Below, piece by piece: positions 32,607-41,581 of a stretch of DNA of 64,000 nucleotides (position 1 is the first letter of the stretch; each line of letters starts with the position of its first letter). Position numbers and translations under genes: made by a program. The notes beneath the pieces were generated by a model that was given only the letters and a program-made list of their open reading frames with translations, was not told where the DNA came from and did not search any database. Source of the DNA: Clostridiales bacterium (GTDB lineage: Bacteria; Bacillota; Clostridia; Oscillospirales; Oscillospiraceae); assembly GCA_025757645.1 (NCBI GenBank), contig CP107216.1, positions 619,501-683,500 on the forward strand, given 5' to 3'.

Positions 32607-33896
32607 TTATGCCTTCACGGTAGCTGCGATCTCGGCGGTAACGCGCAGGAAGTCGTCGATATCCTGCGTGCTGTGGCAGTGCAGCGGGGAGACGCGGATC
32701 GCGCCGGTCAGGCCGAGAGATTCCACGATGCGCTTGGAATACAGGCTCGTGTTCACGCGCTCAAAGACCGTGATGCCGCGTTTGTAATACTCCGCCGTCA
32801 GCTGTGTGAAGTCGATGCCGTTGATGCCGATGGCGCTGATAAGGTCGCGGTCCACGGTGTCCGCAGAATCGAGGAACACCTGCACACCGGGAATATGGCG
32901 CAGGCCGGGAACCTCGTCGGTTCCCTCCATCATGTGGATCAGCAGGGAGTGCTCCTGCAGGTGGATGCGCGTCATACCGGTAACGAACTGCTCGCGGCGA
33001 TCGTCCGAATCGGTGAAGTGTCTGCCGATCCAGCAGACGTAATCGACGACCGCCGTGATCGCTGCATAGTTGGGATGCGGGAAGGTGCCGAGCTCCCACT
33101 CTTTTTCCGGCTTTGCGAGCAGTTTGTGGTGCGTCATTTTCGCAACACGGTCGGACACGTAGCCATAACCGCAGCCGCGGATGCCGAACATCTTATAGGG
33201 GGCAAAGGTCACGCCGTCGAGGCCGCACTGTTCCACATCCAGCACGCCGTGAGGTGCATGCTGCACGGCATCGGAGAGGATATAAATATCCGGATTGATC
33301 TTGCGCGCTTCCCGAACGATGGTCTCGATATCGAAAATATAGCCCGAGATGTTGGAGGCGCTCATCACGCTCAGCAGCAGCGTGTCCTTATCGATCTTGC
33401 TAAGGATCTCATCGAGATCGACGCCGCCGGTCTTGGGGTTCGCCATCGCCACGCGGAATTCCCGGTTGGTCAGACCGCAGTAAAGCTCCACAGAGTCATA
33501 AGCCGATGGATGCTCAATGGATGTTACGACTGCGTTGGTGCCCCATTTTTCATTGCGCATAATGGTGCTCACGATCTGGAACATCACCTGAGAGGACGTC
33601 AGCTCCGTCACCAGTGCGCCGGACTTTGCGCCGAAGATCACCTGCATGATATCGCGCATGCCGTCCGCTTTGACCTGCTTGAGCATCATGGAGGTGTCGT
33701 GGATACGTTCGGGGCAGTCGGGGATTTTTTCCAGCCGCGCTTTTTCCTCGACAGCGGCCTTCAGGCGCAGAGAACCGCCGGAATTTTCAAAAAACTGGCG
33801 CTTTCTGCCGAGATAATCCTCGTGCACGTAGTAGAACTTGTCCTGGATCTCCTTCAAAAAAGCATCGTCGAACAAAATTTTCTCGTCTGTAATCAT
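32607..33896 (-). CDS. Class-V aminotransferase-fold PLP enzyme (cysteine desulfurase/lyase-like)
   Basis: 429 aa. PLP lysine in FAPYKMFGIRGCGYGY and PLP-ring aspartate in LSDAVQHAPHG are those of the NifS/CsdB/kynureninase fold. The N-terminal FFENSGGSLRL and SNISGYIFDI are also family features. Substrate unknown; the partner dicarboxylate symporter suggests an acidic or sulfonated amino acid (inference). The ATG at 33896 is preferred because GAGGAGG lies 7 nt upstream. Confidence 0.88.
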   Translation of the reverse strand: MITDEKILFDDAFLKEIQDKFYYVHEDYLGRKRQFFENSGGSLRLKAAVEEKARLEKIPDCPERIHDTSMMLKQVKADGMRDIMQVIFGAKSGALVTELTSSQVMFQIVSTIMRNEKWGTNAVVTSIEHPSAYDSVELYCGLTNREFRVAMANPKTGGVDLDEILSKIDKDTLLLSVMSASNISGYIFDIETIVREARKINPDIYILSDAVQHAPHGVLDVEQCGLDGVTFAPYKMFGIRGCGYGYVSDRVAKMTHHKLLAKPEKEWELGTFPHPNYAAITAVVDYVCWIGRHFTDSDDRREQFVTGMTRIHLQEHSLLIHMMEGTDEVPGLRHIPGVQVFLDSADTVDRDLISAIGINGIDFTQLTAEYYKRGITVFERVNTSLYSKRIVESLGLTGAIRVSPLHCHSTQDIDDFLRVTAEIAATVKA

Positions 33897-33966
33897 GATA
33901 AACCTCCTCACTTTCTGTTCTGACTTTTGCTATCATTTTTTTCGAATCAAACATTTATTTAATTTG

Positions 33967-34014
33967 ATTATAGAAAAAATACACTTTTCTGTCCAAGACA
34001 AAAAAGTGTATTTT
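33967..34014 (-). promoter_or_regulatory. Promoter with large dyad, candidate LysR operator
   Basis: Minus-strand TTGGAC, 18 nt, TATAAT at 33967-33996. A dyad AAAATACACTTTT (33976-33988) / AAAAGTGTATTTT (34002-34014) with a 13-nt gap straddles the -35 box. A further 7-bp pair AATCAAA/TTTGATT lies just downstream. It lies between the LysR gene and its probable target. Confidence 0.65.
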
Positions 34015-34039
34015 CTTATAGCCAAAATCGTATGGCAAA

Positions 34040-34996
34040 TTATTCTATTTTCTGCACGCCGCCGACCATGTCGCGGATAAACGCAAGCAGCGTTTCCTCC
34101 ACCCTGGACCTGCCGGCCGCACGGTAGTAAAGGAAAATGTCCCGCACGTTCAGCGGGTCGGCGATCCTGAAATAGCACAGTTTGCCCGATGCCTCGATCG
34201 ACAGGGCGGAAAGGCGGATAAAGGCGGCGCCATTGCCCGCGGCTGCGAGATGATACGTGGTCATGGAAGAATCCACCTGCATGATGATGTTCGGCGTAAA
34301 ACCGGCATTTTTGCAGATCTGGATTCCACGGGAATAGCTGTCATTTCCCTCCCGAAGAAAGACGAAGGGCACATCCCGGAACAGGCCCACATCGATCGGC
34401 TCCGCCTCGTAAATACTGTGCACACCGTTGCTCGTATCACCCGGGCGGAAGCAGCAGCTGCGCAGATGCGCATTGGTCACAAAGGTGGTGGGCACAGTCA
34501 GGATCAATTCCTCCGAGCCAAACTTCAGCGAGGTGATGCCATCCGTCTCGATCTTGTCGACCTCAAAGGCAAAGTCGATTTTTTTCTGGAGGATCTGACT
34601 GGCCAGTTCGTCGTTGCGCAGTTCCTGCCAGCCGATATGAATGTCGGGGTATTCGCTTTGAAACTGCCGGATGATCCCCGAGAGCATATTGGCACAGAAA
34701 AAGCTCGCGCCGCCAAACATCACACTGCCGTTGAGCCCCTTGGAGCACTCGCGGAAATGCTGCCGCATGTCGGCGTCCAGCCTCAGGATCTTCTTTGCCG
34801 CGGAGATATAATATTCTCCTTCCGGCGTCAGCGAGATCGGCGTTGTGGTTCGGTCAAAAATGGTGATATCATAATCGCTCTCCACTTTCTTCACCATGGC
34901 GCTGAGCGACGGCTGCGAGACGAACAGCCGTTTAGCCGCCTTGGAAAAGCTCTTTTCCTCATAGACGGTGTAGACATACCACATTTTCTTGAGCAT
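34040..34996 (-). CDS. LysR-family transcriptional regulator
   Basis: 318 aa. HTH in SFSKAAKRLFVSQPSLSAMVKKVESDYDITIFDR, then a LysR effector domain. The ATG at 34996 is chosen as the family's usual start, with GAGGGGG upstream. Directly upstream of the PLP enzyme and symporter genes on the same strand, with a dyad-bearing promoter between, so it probably regulates them. Confidence 0.92.
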   Translation of the reverse strand: MLKKMWYVYTVYEEKSFSKAAKRLFVSQPSLSAMVKKVESDYDITIFDRTTTPISLTPEGEYYISAAKKILRLDADMRQHFRECSKGLNGSVMFGGASFFCANMLSGIIRQFQSEYPDIHIGWQELRNDELASQILQKKIDFAFEVDKIETDGITSLKFGSEELILTVPTTFVTNAHLRSCCFRPGDTSNGVHSIYEAEPIDVGLFRDVPFVFLREGNDSYSRGIQICKNAGFTPNIIMQVDSSMTTYHLAAAGNGAAFIRLSALSIEASGKLCYFRIADPLNVRDIFLYYRAAGRSRVEETLLAFIRDMVGGVQKIE

Positions 34997-35295
34997 CTGT
35001 CTCTGCCCCCTCGCTGCTATTTGCTTACATGATTCCATAATAGCTTATAGCTTTTTTCCGACCGATGCAACACCAATTCGCCCGCAGACAGCAAAATTAT
35101 CTGAATTTTTAGCGGGTAATTTCTTTGGCAGCGGAAAAATCCGGTGGTTTTTCTGATCCACGCAGGCATAAAAATCATGTTTTCCATTACGGCAAGCAAA
35201 GGCAGCGGTCACGGTATTCTGCGGCAGAATGGATCCTGATCTGATAGCTGTGCGGCTGCTCCATTTGCGGGGGAACACAAACGCGGAAGAAAATA
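34997..35295. other. Gene-free interval between LysR gene and tRNA-Arg terminator
   Basis: About 300 nt with no credible coding region on either strand and no clear RNA structure. It must contain the LysR promoter, but no convincing -35/-10 pair was picked out. Confidence 0.5.
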
Positions 35296-35334
35296 AAAAA
35301 AGCTCGTGAAATCCTTGGATTTCACGAGCTTTTT
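35296..35334 (-). terminator. Terminator of the left tRNA-Arg
   Basis: Near-perfect palindrome AGCTCGTGAAATCC / GGATTTCACGAGCT flanked by A and T runs, directly after the tRNA CCA on the minus strand. Confidence 0.88.
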
Positions 35335-35410
35335 GGCACGCCGTGAGGGATTCGAACCCCCGGCCTTCTGGTCCGTAGCCAGACGCTCTATCCAGCTGAG
35401 CTAACGGCGC
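35334..35410 (-). tRNA. tRNA-Arg (anticodon ACG), left copy
   Basis: 77 nt with encoded CCA. Acceptor GCGCCGT with ACGGCGT (G-U at the end), anticodon loop CTACGGA giving ACG, T-loop GTTCGAA. Identical to the copy at 47679-47755. Confidence 0.96.
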
Positions 35411-35428
35411 TTAGTGCGCTCCTAACGC
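35334..35428 (-). repeat. 95-bp direct repeat, left boundary of the island (attL/attR)
   Basis: Identical over 95 bp to 47679-47773. The identity starts exactly at the tRNA 3' CCA end and runs 18 nt beyond the tRNA 5' end; flanking bases differ on both sides. Confidence 0.93.
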
Positions 35429-35554
35429 AGAAGGAATCCCTGAAAAGCTTGATACTCCAGTGTTTTTACGCATTTATTATACCGTAAATATTCCAAAAAT
35501 GCAAGCGCAGCGAAGGCAAACCAGCTGCGCATATTTGGCCGCGAGCGCATCAGC

Positions 35555-35573
35555 TGTGCGCTTTTTGTGCGCT
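35555..35573 (+). repeat. Candidate integrase arm-type site, left
   Basis: TGTGCGCTTTTTGTGCGCT: a tandem of TGTGCGCT spaced by 3 nt. The same 19 nt occurs once more at 47578-47596, near the other island end and in the same orientation. Confidence 0.5.
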
Positions 35574-35737
35574 GGGAATCAGATGGGCGGGGTGCTTAAA
35601 ACGAACTGTGCAGATGCAATATTCGGCTTTGCTTGTAGGTGGTTGACTCATGCACTGGCCTGAGAATTGACGATTGATTCCTCCGAAAAAATTGCTCTGT
35701 ATCCATGGCGAGCACACTTGTTTGCGATGGTACTATT

Positions 35738-35950
35738 CATACGATTGTGTTTTTTGATTGAGTTTTGGCTGACGAGCGCAGCGAGCAGGCAAAATTCAAG
35801 CGAGCAGAACGTGCTGCGCTGCAAGCCTGGCGCCGACACGCAGTGTTGGCTGCTGGGGGTGAATTTTTTCGGTATAAAAGGAAACGTGAAAGCTTTCCCC
35901 CAGTTTTGCGTTTTGGCCGTCCTGATCCTTGTGATGACATAGTTTAGGCT
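35738..35950 (+). repeat. Dispersed repeat, copy B (short)
   Basis: Matches copy C from about 35 nt upstream of GACGAGCGCAGCGAGC through the GGTATAAAAGGAAACG block into the first about 55 nt of the helicase 3' end, with several small deletions. No gene is supported in 35430-35994; short reading frames here merely read the repeat. Confidence 0.82.
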
Positions 35951-35994
35951 TACCGTGCGCCGGCAGATTTATTTCAGCGAAAATACGCAGGCGT

Positions 35995-37560
35995 TTAATC
36001 GCCGTTGAGCCCGGTAATGGTTTGCCTTTGATTCAATTGGAAGATGAATTTCTCAAGGCGGAATGAGTACTGCATTGCAAATTGTACATCCGGTTTTTCA
36101 AAATCCAGCCCCGTCATGTTGCTGATTTTTTGCAAACGGTAACTCAAAGTGTTCCGATGCAGGAACAGTTCCGCTGCCGTCTGTGCATTATTAAAGCCGC
36201 AAGCAGTATAAGTTTCCAGCGTTTCATAGAGCTGACTGCCGCTTTGCTTATCATATTTGCGCAGCAGTGACAGTGCCGGATGGCAGCAGAGACTCAAGCG
36301 TTTCAAATCGCGCGGATGGTCAACAATGTCATAGAATGCCAGCCTTCGATATTCAAACACGTTCCCGGGAATGTCCAGAATGGAGGCCAATCGTATCGCT
36401 TTGGCCGCCTGCTCATAGCAGGATTTTGTGTAATTGATTTTGGAATAGGGGTTGCTGATACCGGCGATCGACTCGTGCTCGTCACAGAATTCTATGATCT
36501 TGTGCATCAGCTCCGATTCGATCTGTAAACTGTTTTCTGCCACAGGGATCATGGAAACAATGGATTTGTTGTAATAAACGGTTCTTGCAGTTTCAAAAAT
36601 TTCTTGAAACTGTCGGCACAATTTGTTCTGCACATGGCTCTCCGTAGAAAAATAGCGAGGCTTCACCAGAACTAGGGACATTCGCTTCGGAAACTGTATC
36701 TGCGCGGCGTTGATGCGCGCCTGAATCTGCTCCAAGGGAATCCCGTTGAGCAGGTCTGTCATAAAATCCGTCACGACCCGGCTGCGTACCACATCCATGT
36801 TCTGTTCTTTCAGAATCAAATCTGTCGTAATTTGCGTGATGAGCGGCAGGACGCTATAACAAAGCGGATCGAACGCTCTTTCTCCTTGAATCATGAATAT
36901 GTAACCATACAATTCGCCTTGGAGAATAATCCGATTGGAAAGATAAAACAAATGATTGTCAATACAATGACGAAGGAAAGGCCCGTTTCCGCCTTCTTCA
37001 CCATGCTGTGATTTGACATCTTTGATGTGCTCGATAAACAGCGGCGGACAATAGCCGTTCTTGATGCTCTCCTGCCAAACGGGTTCGTCGACCTGGAAAG
37101 GAATCGAATTGGAAATGACTTTCCCGGACATGTCAATGATGGCAATGGAAGTGTTCAATGCATTGCCCACATTTTCCAGCATGGCACCGATCCCTTTGCC
37201 GCGCATGACCGCATTGAGCATTTGAATATAAATGTCCTGCAGTTTATAGTTGGAATGGAGTAGTTCCTCCGCATCCTCCAAAAAAATGCTCATTTCCTTC
37301 TCTGGCATCTGGATCGTGTTGGGGATCAGCTGTTCAGATATGAAACTGGACTCCCCGCAGAAAATCAGATTCCGAGGCAATTTTCGATTGTGCAGAGTAG
37401 ACAAATCATATGTAAAATAGACAACATCGGATTTTGGCTGCTGCGCTTGTTGCAAATCAGCTATACTTTCCAACGAGTAGACCTGTCGATTATCATAACA
37501 ATGTTTGTCAAAAATGTCGTGTTTTTTCTCTAGTTCAGAGACCAAATCCAGAAACATCAT
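35995..37560 (-). CDS. PucR-family transcriptional regulator
   Basis: 521 aa. N-terminal sensory region, a central GGDEF-like CdaR/PucR region, and the C-terminal PucR HTH at about 450-510 (TYTACGFNNAQTAAELFLHRNTLSYRLQKI). Members activate catabolic operons on sensing a metabolite. Start by GAGGTG. Divergent from the OYE-SDR-SDR operon across a 248-nt interval, so it is the likely activator of that operon. Carried by the island. Confidence 0.92.
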   Translation of the reverse strand: MMFLDLVSELEKKHDIFDKHCYDNRQVYSLESIADLQQAQQPKSDVVYFTYDLSTLHNRKLPRNLIFCGESSFISEQLIPNTIQMPEKEMSIFLEDAEELLHSNYKLQDIYIQMLNAVMRGKGIGAMLENVGNALNTSIAIIDMSGKVISNSIPFQVDEPVWQESIKNGYCPPLFIEHIKDVKSQHGEEGGNGPFLRHCIDNHLFYLSNRIILQGELYGYIFMIQGERAFDPLCYSVLPLITQITTDLILKEQNMDVVRSRVVTDFMTDLLNGIPLEQIQARINAAQIQFPKRMSLVLVKPRYFSTESHVQNKLCRQFQEIFETARTVYYNKSIVSMIPVAENSLQIESELMHKIIEFCDEHESIAGISNPYSKINYTKSCYEQAAKAIRLASILDIPGNVFEYRRLAFYDIVDHPRDLKRLSLCCHPALSLLRKYDKQSGSQLYETLETYTACGFNNAQTAAELFLHRNTLSYRLQKISNMTGLDFEKPDVQFAMQYSFRLEKFIFQLNQRQTITGLNGD

Positions 37561-37671
37561 GGTTTGTCACCTCATTCACAATACTATGCGATTTCTCCGA
37601 CAAATGCAAGAGCGAAATGATAATTATGCGCACTGCACAATTTTTGATTTCACTTTTAGGCCGCGCGCACG

Positions 37672-37700
37672 TTAACAAGTTAACAATCTCGCTATATACT
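37672..37700 (+). promoter_or_regulatory. Promoter of the island OYE/SDR operon
   Basis: TTAACA, 17 nt, TATACT. The -35 lies in a GTTAAC-AA-GTTAAC motif (37671-37684), a good candidate for PucR binding. Confidence 0.65.
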
Positions 37701-37808
37701 CAAGTTGTGCACAGGAAAACGACTGTGCCGTGCCAGGGAAACCCGAATGCTATCTTCTTATCTGGTTTCCAACTCGTAAAACTGAAGTGATCAGGAGGTT
37801 ATGTATGT

Positions 37809-39746
37809 ATGAAATACGAAAAGCTTTTTGAAAAGGGCAAAATCGGAAAACTCACAATTAAAAACCGCATTGTCATGCCCCCCATGGGCACTGGCTTTGC
37901 CGCTGCGTCCGGCGAAGCATCTGAAGAAATCACGCGCTATTACGAAGAGCGCGCGAAGGGCGGTGTCGGTCTGATCATCACGGAGGTCTGCCGTGTGGAT
38001 GAACTGTCCGGCGTTGCACAGCCGTGTCAGCTGCGCGCAACGGATATGGACGTGATCCCCAGTTTTACCCGTATGGTGGATCGTGTTCATGCATATGGCA
38101 CCAAGATGTTCATGCAGCTGCATCACCCCGGCAATGAGGCTTTCCCAATCACGCTGCACGGCAATCCGGTCATTGGCCCCTCTCCCGTGATGTGCAAGAC
38201 CGTGGGCGTTGTGCCAAAGGAAATGACGACGGCGGAAGTCGAGGCCATGGTCAAGTGCTTCATCAAGGGCGCCGTCATTGCCAAGACCGCCGGGTTCGAC
38301 GGCGTGGAAGTCCACGCTGCGCACGGCTATCTGGTCAATCAGTTTATGTCGCCCCACACCAATCACCGCACGGACAAATATGGCGGCGACTTCTTCAACC
38401 GCATGCGTTTCGCCACAGAAATTATCGTGGGTATTCGCTTTGCCTGCGGCGCTGACTTCCCGATCTCCGTTCGTATGGACGGAACCGATTTCTGGGATGA
38501 CGGTATGGACGAAAAGGAATGCCAGCACATCGCGCGGTACCTGGAGAGCATTGGCGTTGCCAGCCTGAATATCTCCTCCGGCAGTTATGAATCCGGCTGG
38601 TCCATCATTGAGCCCTATACGTTTAAGGAGGGCTGGAAAAAGCACCTGGCCAAGGGCATCAAGGAGAGTGTGCACATTCCTGTGATCGCCGTCAACACAG
38701 TTAAGCATCCCGCTTTCGCAGAGCAATTGCTGGAAGAGGGTGTCTCTGATTTCGTTGGCATCGGTCGTGGAAATCTTTGTGACCCCGAGTTCGCCAACAA
38801 GGCAAAGCGCGGCGATGATGCGCGTATTCGCAAATGCATCGGCTGCCTGAACTGCTTTAAGCAGTCTGGCGTCGGGCGCGCAATTGAATGCGCAGTCAAT
38901 CCGCTGCTGGGACGTGAAACTTATCGCGGCGATGACAAACTGATCAAGGACGGAAATCAGCAGACCGTTGCCGTCATCGGCGCCGGCCCTGCCGGTTTGC
39001 AGGCAGCCATCGTTCTGGCCAAGCGCGGATATAAGCCGGTCGTGTTTGAAAAGTCTGACTCTATCGGTGGTTCTATGAAGCTAGCTTCTCAGCCGCCCTG
39101 CAAGGAGATGATCGGCGAGTTTATTGACACTCTGAAGCTTGAAGCAGAGGATCTTGGTGTTGAAATCCGCCTGAACACGCCCGGCACTGTAGAGGCAGCC
39201 AAAGCGATCGGCGCTGTCGGTGCGATTGTTGCCGCTGGCGGCACAAAGATTTGCCCGCCTGTTCCGGGGATTGAAAAGGCTGTTTCTTACGAGCAGGTTC
39301 TTACCAAAGATGTGGAGTTTACCGGTAAGAAGATCGCAGTGATCGGCGGCGGCCTGACCGGTCTGGAAACGGCAGAATATCTGGCGGCGAAGGGCAATGA
39401 AGTGACCGTGATCGAGATGGCCCCCGCGGTTGGCACCGCAATGTACCGCAGCGTAACTGCCGCAGTCGTTGGCAACATCGAAAAAGATGGCGGTCACATC
39501 ATGACCAGCCATATGTTCAAGGGCGTGAAGGACGGCGCTGTTGTTGTGAACAGTCTTGCGAGCGGTTATGACCTGGATGTGCCGGCGGACGCTTGTGTCA
39601 TTGCAATGGGCGTTCATCCCGATGAGACCATCGCGGATGCCTTTGAGGCTGCATTTGACCGTGTGGCCGTTGTTGGCGATACCGCAAATCCCGGAAACAT
39701 TGCGGATGCAACCAGCTCCGGCTATGCAAAGGCATTCGTATTTTGA
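37809..39746 (+). CDS. OYE-family NADH:flavin oxidoreductase (island copy)
   Basis: 645 aa. FMN barrel at 1-335 with the canonical VHAAHGYLVNQFMSPHTNHRTDKYGG (168-193), [4Fe-4S] cysteines at 343, 346, 349 and 361, FAD motif GAGPAG near 393, NAD(P) motif GGGLTG near 515. Same architecture as FadH, BaiCD and related enoate or steroid ene-reductases. Paralogous in layout to the 24837-26777 gene, but with the complete histidine motif. First gene of the PucR-controlled operon. RBS CAGGAGG. Confidence 0.93.
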   Translation: MKYEKLFEKGKIGKLTIKNRIVMPPMGTGFAAASGEASEEITRYYEERAKGGVGLIITEVCRVDELSGVAQPCQLRATDMDVIPSFTRMVDRVHAYGTKMFMQLHHPGNEAFPITLHGNPVIGPSPVMCKTVGVVPKEMTTAEVEAMVKCFIKGAVIAKTAGFDGVEVHAAHGYLVNQFMSPHTNHRTDKYGGDFFNRMRFATEIIVGIRFACGADFPISVRMDGTDFWDDGMDEKECQHIARYLESIGVASLNISSGSYESGWSIIEPYTFKEGWKKHLAKGIKESVHIPVIAVNTVKHPAFAEQLLEEGVSDFVGIGRGNLCDPEFANKAKRGDDARIRKCIGCLNCFKQSGVGRAIECAVNPLLGRETYRGDDKLIKDGNQQTVAVIGAGPAGLQAAIVLAKRGYKPVVFEKSDSIGGSMKLASQPPCKEMIGEFIDTLKLEAEDLGVEIRLNTPGTVEAAKAIGAVGAIVAAGGTKICPPVPGIEKAVSYEQVLTKDVEFTGKKIAVIGGGLTGLETAEYLAAKGNEVTVIEMAPAVGTAMYRSVTAAVVGNIEKDGGHIMTSHMFKGVKDGAVVVNSLASGYDLDVPADACVIAMGVHPDETIADAFEAAFDRVAVVGDTANPGNIADATSSGYAKAFVF

Positions 39747-39770
39747 TTTGCTCAGAAAGGAGTATGCATA

Positions 39771-40610
39771 ATGAAAGAATTTAAGGATAAAGTTCTTGTC
39801 GTCACCGGCGGCTCTCGCGGCATCGGAAAAGCGATTGCCGTGGAAGGCGCAAAGCGTGGTATGAAAATTGTTCTCAATGATATCGACGGTGACCAGCTGG
39901 CCAAGACCTGCGAAGAAATCAAGGGCATGGGTGTGGAATGCATCGGACAGCATGCGGATATTTCCCTCTATGAAAACATTGAGGCCTTGCTGAAATTGGC
40001 GATGGACAGCTTCGGACATGTGGATATGCTGGTCAATAATGCCGGCTGTGCGGTTTCCGGTGCTATCTGGAAGCTGCCGAAACAGGATATTGACTGGATC
40101 ACGGAGCTGAATTTCCTGAGCCACCTGTATGGTATGAAAATTTTCCTGCCGCAGATGATCGCGCAGGGCACCCCCTGTGAAATTGTCAATGTGGAGTCGA
40201 CCGCCGGTCTGATGACCTCCGGAAAGGCAACCATGTATCATGCAACCAAGGCCGCCGGTGTTGCTGCATCTGAGAGTGTATATATTGCCATGAAGGAGCA
40301 AGGATACCCCATCCACATCCACTGTCTGGTGCCCGCTTACGTAAAGACGACCATTCATCTGGCTGATCTGCATCGTCCGGAGCGCTTTGCCATGAACGAT
40401 GACCCCTACTATACCAGCGACGAGTACAAAGCCGGACAGATCCGCGGTGAGCGGGGCGTCATGAGCGGTATTCCCGATTGGTATGTCGGTGAATGCGTGT
40501 TTACGGCCGTGGAAGATGAGAAGTTCTACATCTTCACGCATCCGGAATCTCAGGTAGTTGCGCAGCCGCGCGTGCAGCGTCTGGCATCTGGCATTAATCC
40601 GCAAACCTGA
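39771..40610 (+). CDS. Short-chain dehydrogenase/reductase (island, first)
   Basis: 279 aa classical SDR: TGGSRGIG at 12-19, NNAG at 89-92, catalytic S143, Y156, K160. D37 suggests NAD. C-terminal extension with HLADLHRPERFAMNDDPYY, shared almost exactly with the next SDR, so the two are duplicates that have diverged and probably bind related substrates. 24 nt after the OYE gene, with AGAAAGGAG. Confidence 0.92.
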   Translation: MKEFKDKVLVVTGGSRGIGKAIAVEGAKRGMKIVLNDIDGDQLAKTCEEIKGMGVECIGQHADISLYENIEALLKLAMDSFGHVDMLVNNAGCAVSGAIWKLPKQDIDWITELNFLSHLYGMKIFLPQMIAQGTPCEIVNVESTAGLMTSGKATMYHATKAAGVAASESVYIAMKEQGYPIHIHCLVPAYVKTTIHLADLHRPERFAMNDDPYYTSDEYKAGQIRGERGVMSGIPDWYVGECVFTAVEDEKFYIFTHPESQVVAQPRVQRLASGINPQT

Positions 40611-40691
40611 TACAATATAAATATAGACGTTCCCCGCGCCTGAATCGTGGGAGCGGGGAACATTTGAAAATGCTGATAGGAGGCGTATACA

Positions 40692-41552
40692 ATGTTTACT
40701 GCTTACAAAGATGCGCATGTTGTTGTGACTGGCGGCGCAAATGGCATCGGTAAGGCTCTGGCACTTGGCTTTGCAAAACGCGGCGCAAATGTCGCCGTTG
40801 TAGATATTCATGGTGATGAGGCAAAAGCTGTTGCAGCCGAAATCACTGCAATGGGATGCAAAAGCATCGCCATTCAGGCGGATGTGAGCGTGTTGGACGA
40901 GTGTGCCAAAGTGTATGATACCGTGATGGATGCGTTCGGCCGCTGCGATGTTCTGGTGAATGATGCCGGCGTATCGGCACTGTCCGATGTGGAGCACATT
41001 CCGGAAAAGGACTTGCGCTGGGTGTTTGAGACCAACGTTTACTCCCACTGGTTCATGATGCAGAAATTCCTGCCTCAGATGCGTAAGCAGGGCACGCACT
41101 GCCAGATCTTGAATGTTTGCTCCATTGCCGGTCTGATTTCTATGAACGGTGCGCCTGCATACTTCAGCTCCAAGCACGCTGCCGTAGCGCTGTCTGAATG
41201 CGTGTACAAGCAGCTGAAGGCTGAAAACGCGAATATCGACATCTCTATCTTCTGCCCTGGATATGTCCAAACGGAAATGCACCTGACCGATCGCCATCGT
41301 CCTGAGCGCTTCGCTATCCACGATGACGAGCCGTACTATCACACGGAGCAGTACGCCGGCATGGTTGCATTCAACAAAATGCTTCTGGACAGTGGGGCTC
41401 CGCTGGATATTGCAGTTGAAACCATCTTTACTGCTCTGGAAAAAGAACAGTTCTACATCCTGGACAGCGCCAAATACGAGCGTCTGCTGTGTGAGCAGGG
41501 CGTATTTGAGGCGGAAAAAGTTCGCCCCGTGGACTTCTATACGCTAAATTGA
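40692..41552 (+). CDS. Short-chain dehydrogenase/reductase (island, second)
   Basis: 286 aa. TGGANGIG at 13-20; catalytic S144, Y157, K161. NNAG reads NDAG (90-93), an unusual change at the structural Asn. Shares the HLTDRHRPERFAIHDDEPYY segment with its neighbour. Two related SDRs with one ene-reductase fit stepwise oxidation/reduction of two hydroxyls (inference). RBS TAGGAGG. Confidence 0.92.
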   Translation: MFTAYKDAHVVVTGGANGIGKALALGFAKRGANVAVVDIHGDEAKAVAAEITAMGCKSIAIQADVSVLDECAKVYDTVMDAFGRCDVLVNDAGVSALSDVEHIPEKDLRWVFETNVYSHWFMMQKFLPQMRKQGTHCQILNVCSIAGLISMNGAPAYFSSKHAAVALSECVYKQLKAENANIDISIFCPGYVQTEMHLTDRHRPERFAIHDDEPYYHTEQYAGMVAFNKMLLDSGAPLDIAVETIFTALEKEQFYILDSAKYERLLCEQGVFEAEKVRPVDFYTLN

Positions 41553-41581
41553 CCACCACTTCCCGATTGGAGGAAATGAAA

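Noticed and set aside
30660..33923. A 1087-codon plus-strand frame across the repeat and symporter
   Set aside because: It runs through a dispersed repeat, a perfect terminator and the antisense of two clear genes; no family features.
35667..35942. Small open frames in repeat copies A, B and C with similar peptides
   Set aside because: They are similar only because the DNA repeat is; there is no RBS and no codon-position constraint, so they are not genes.
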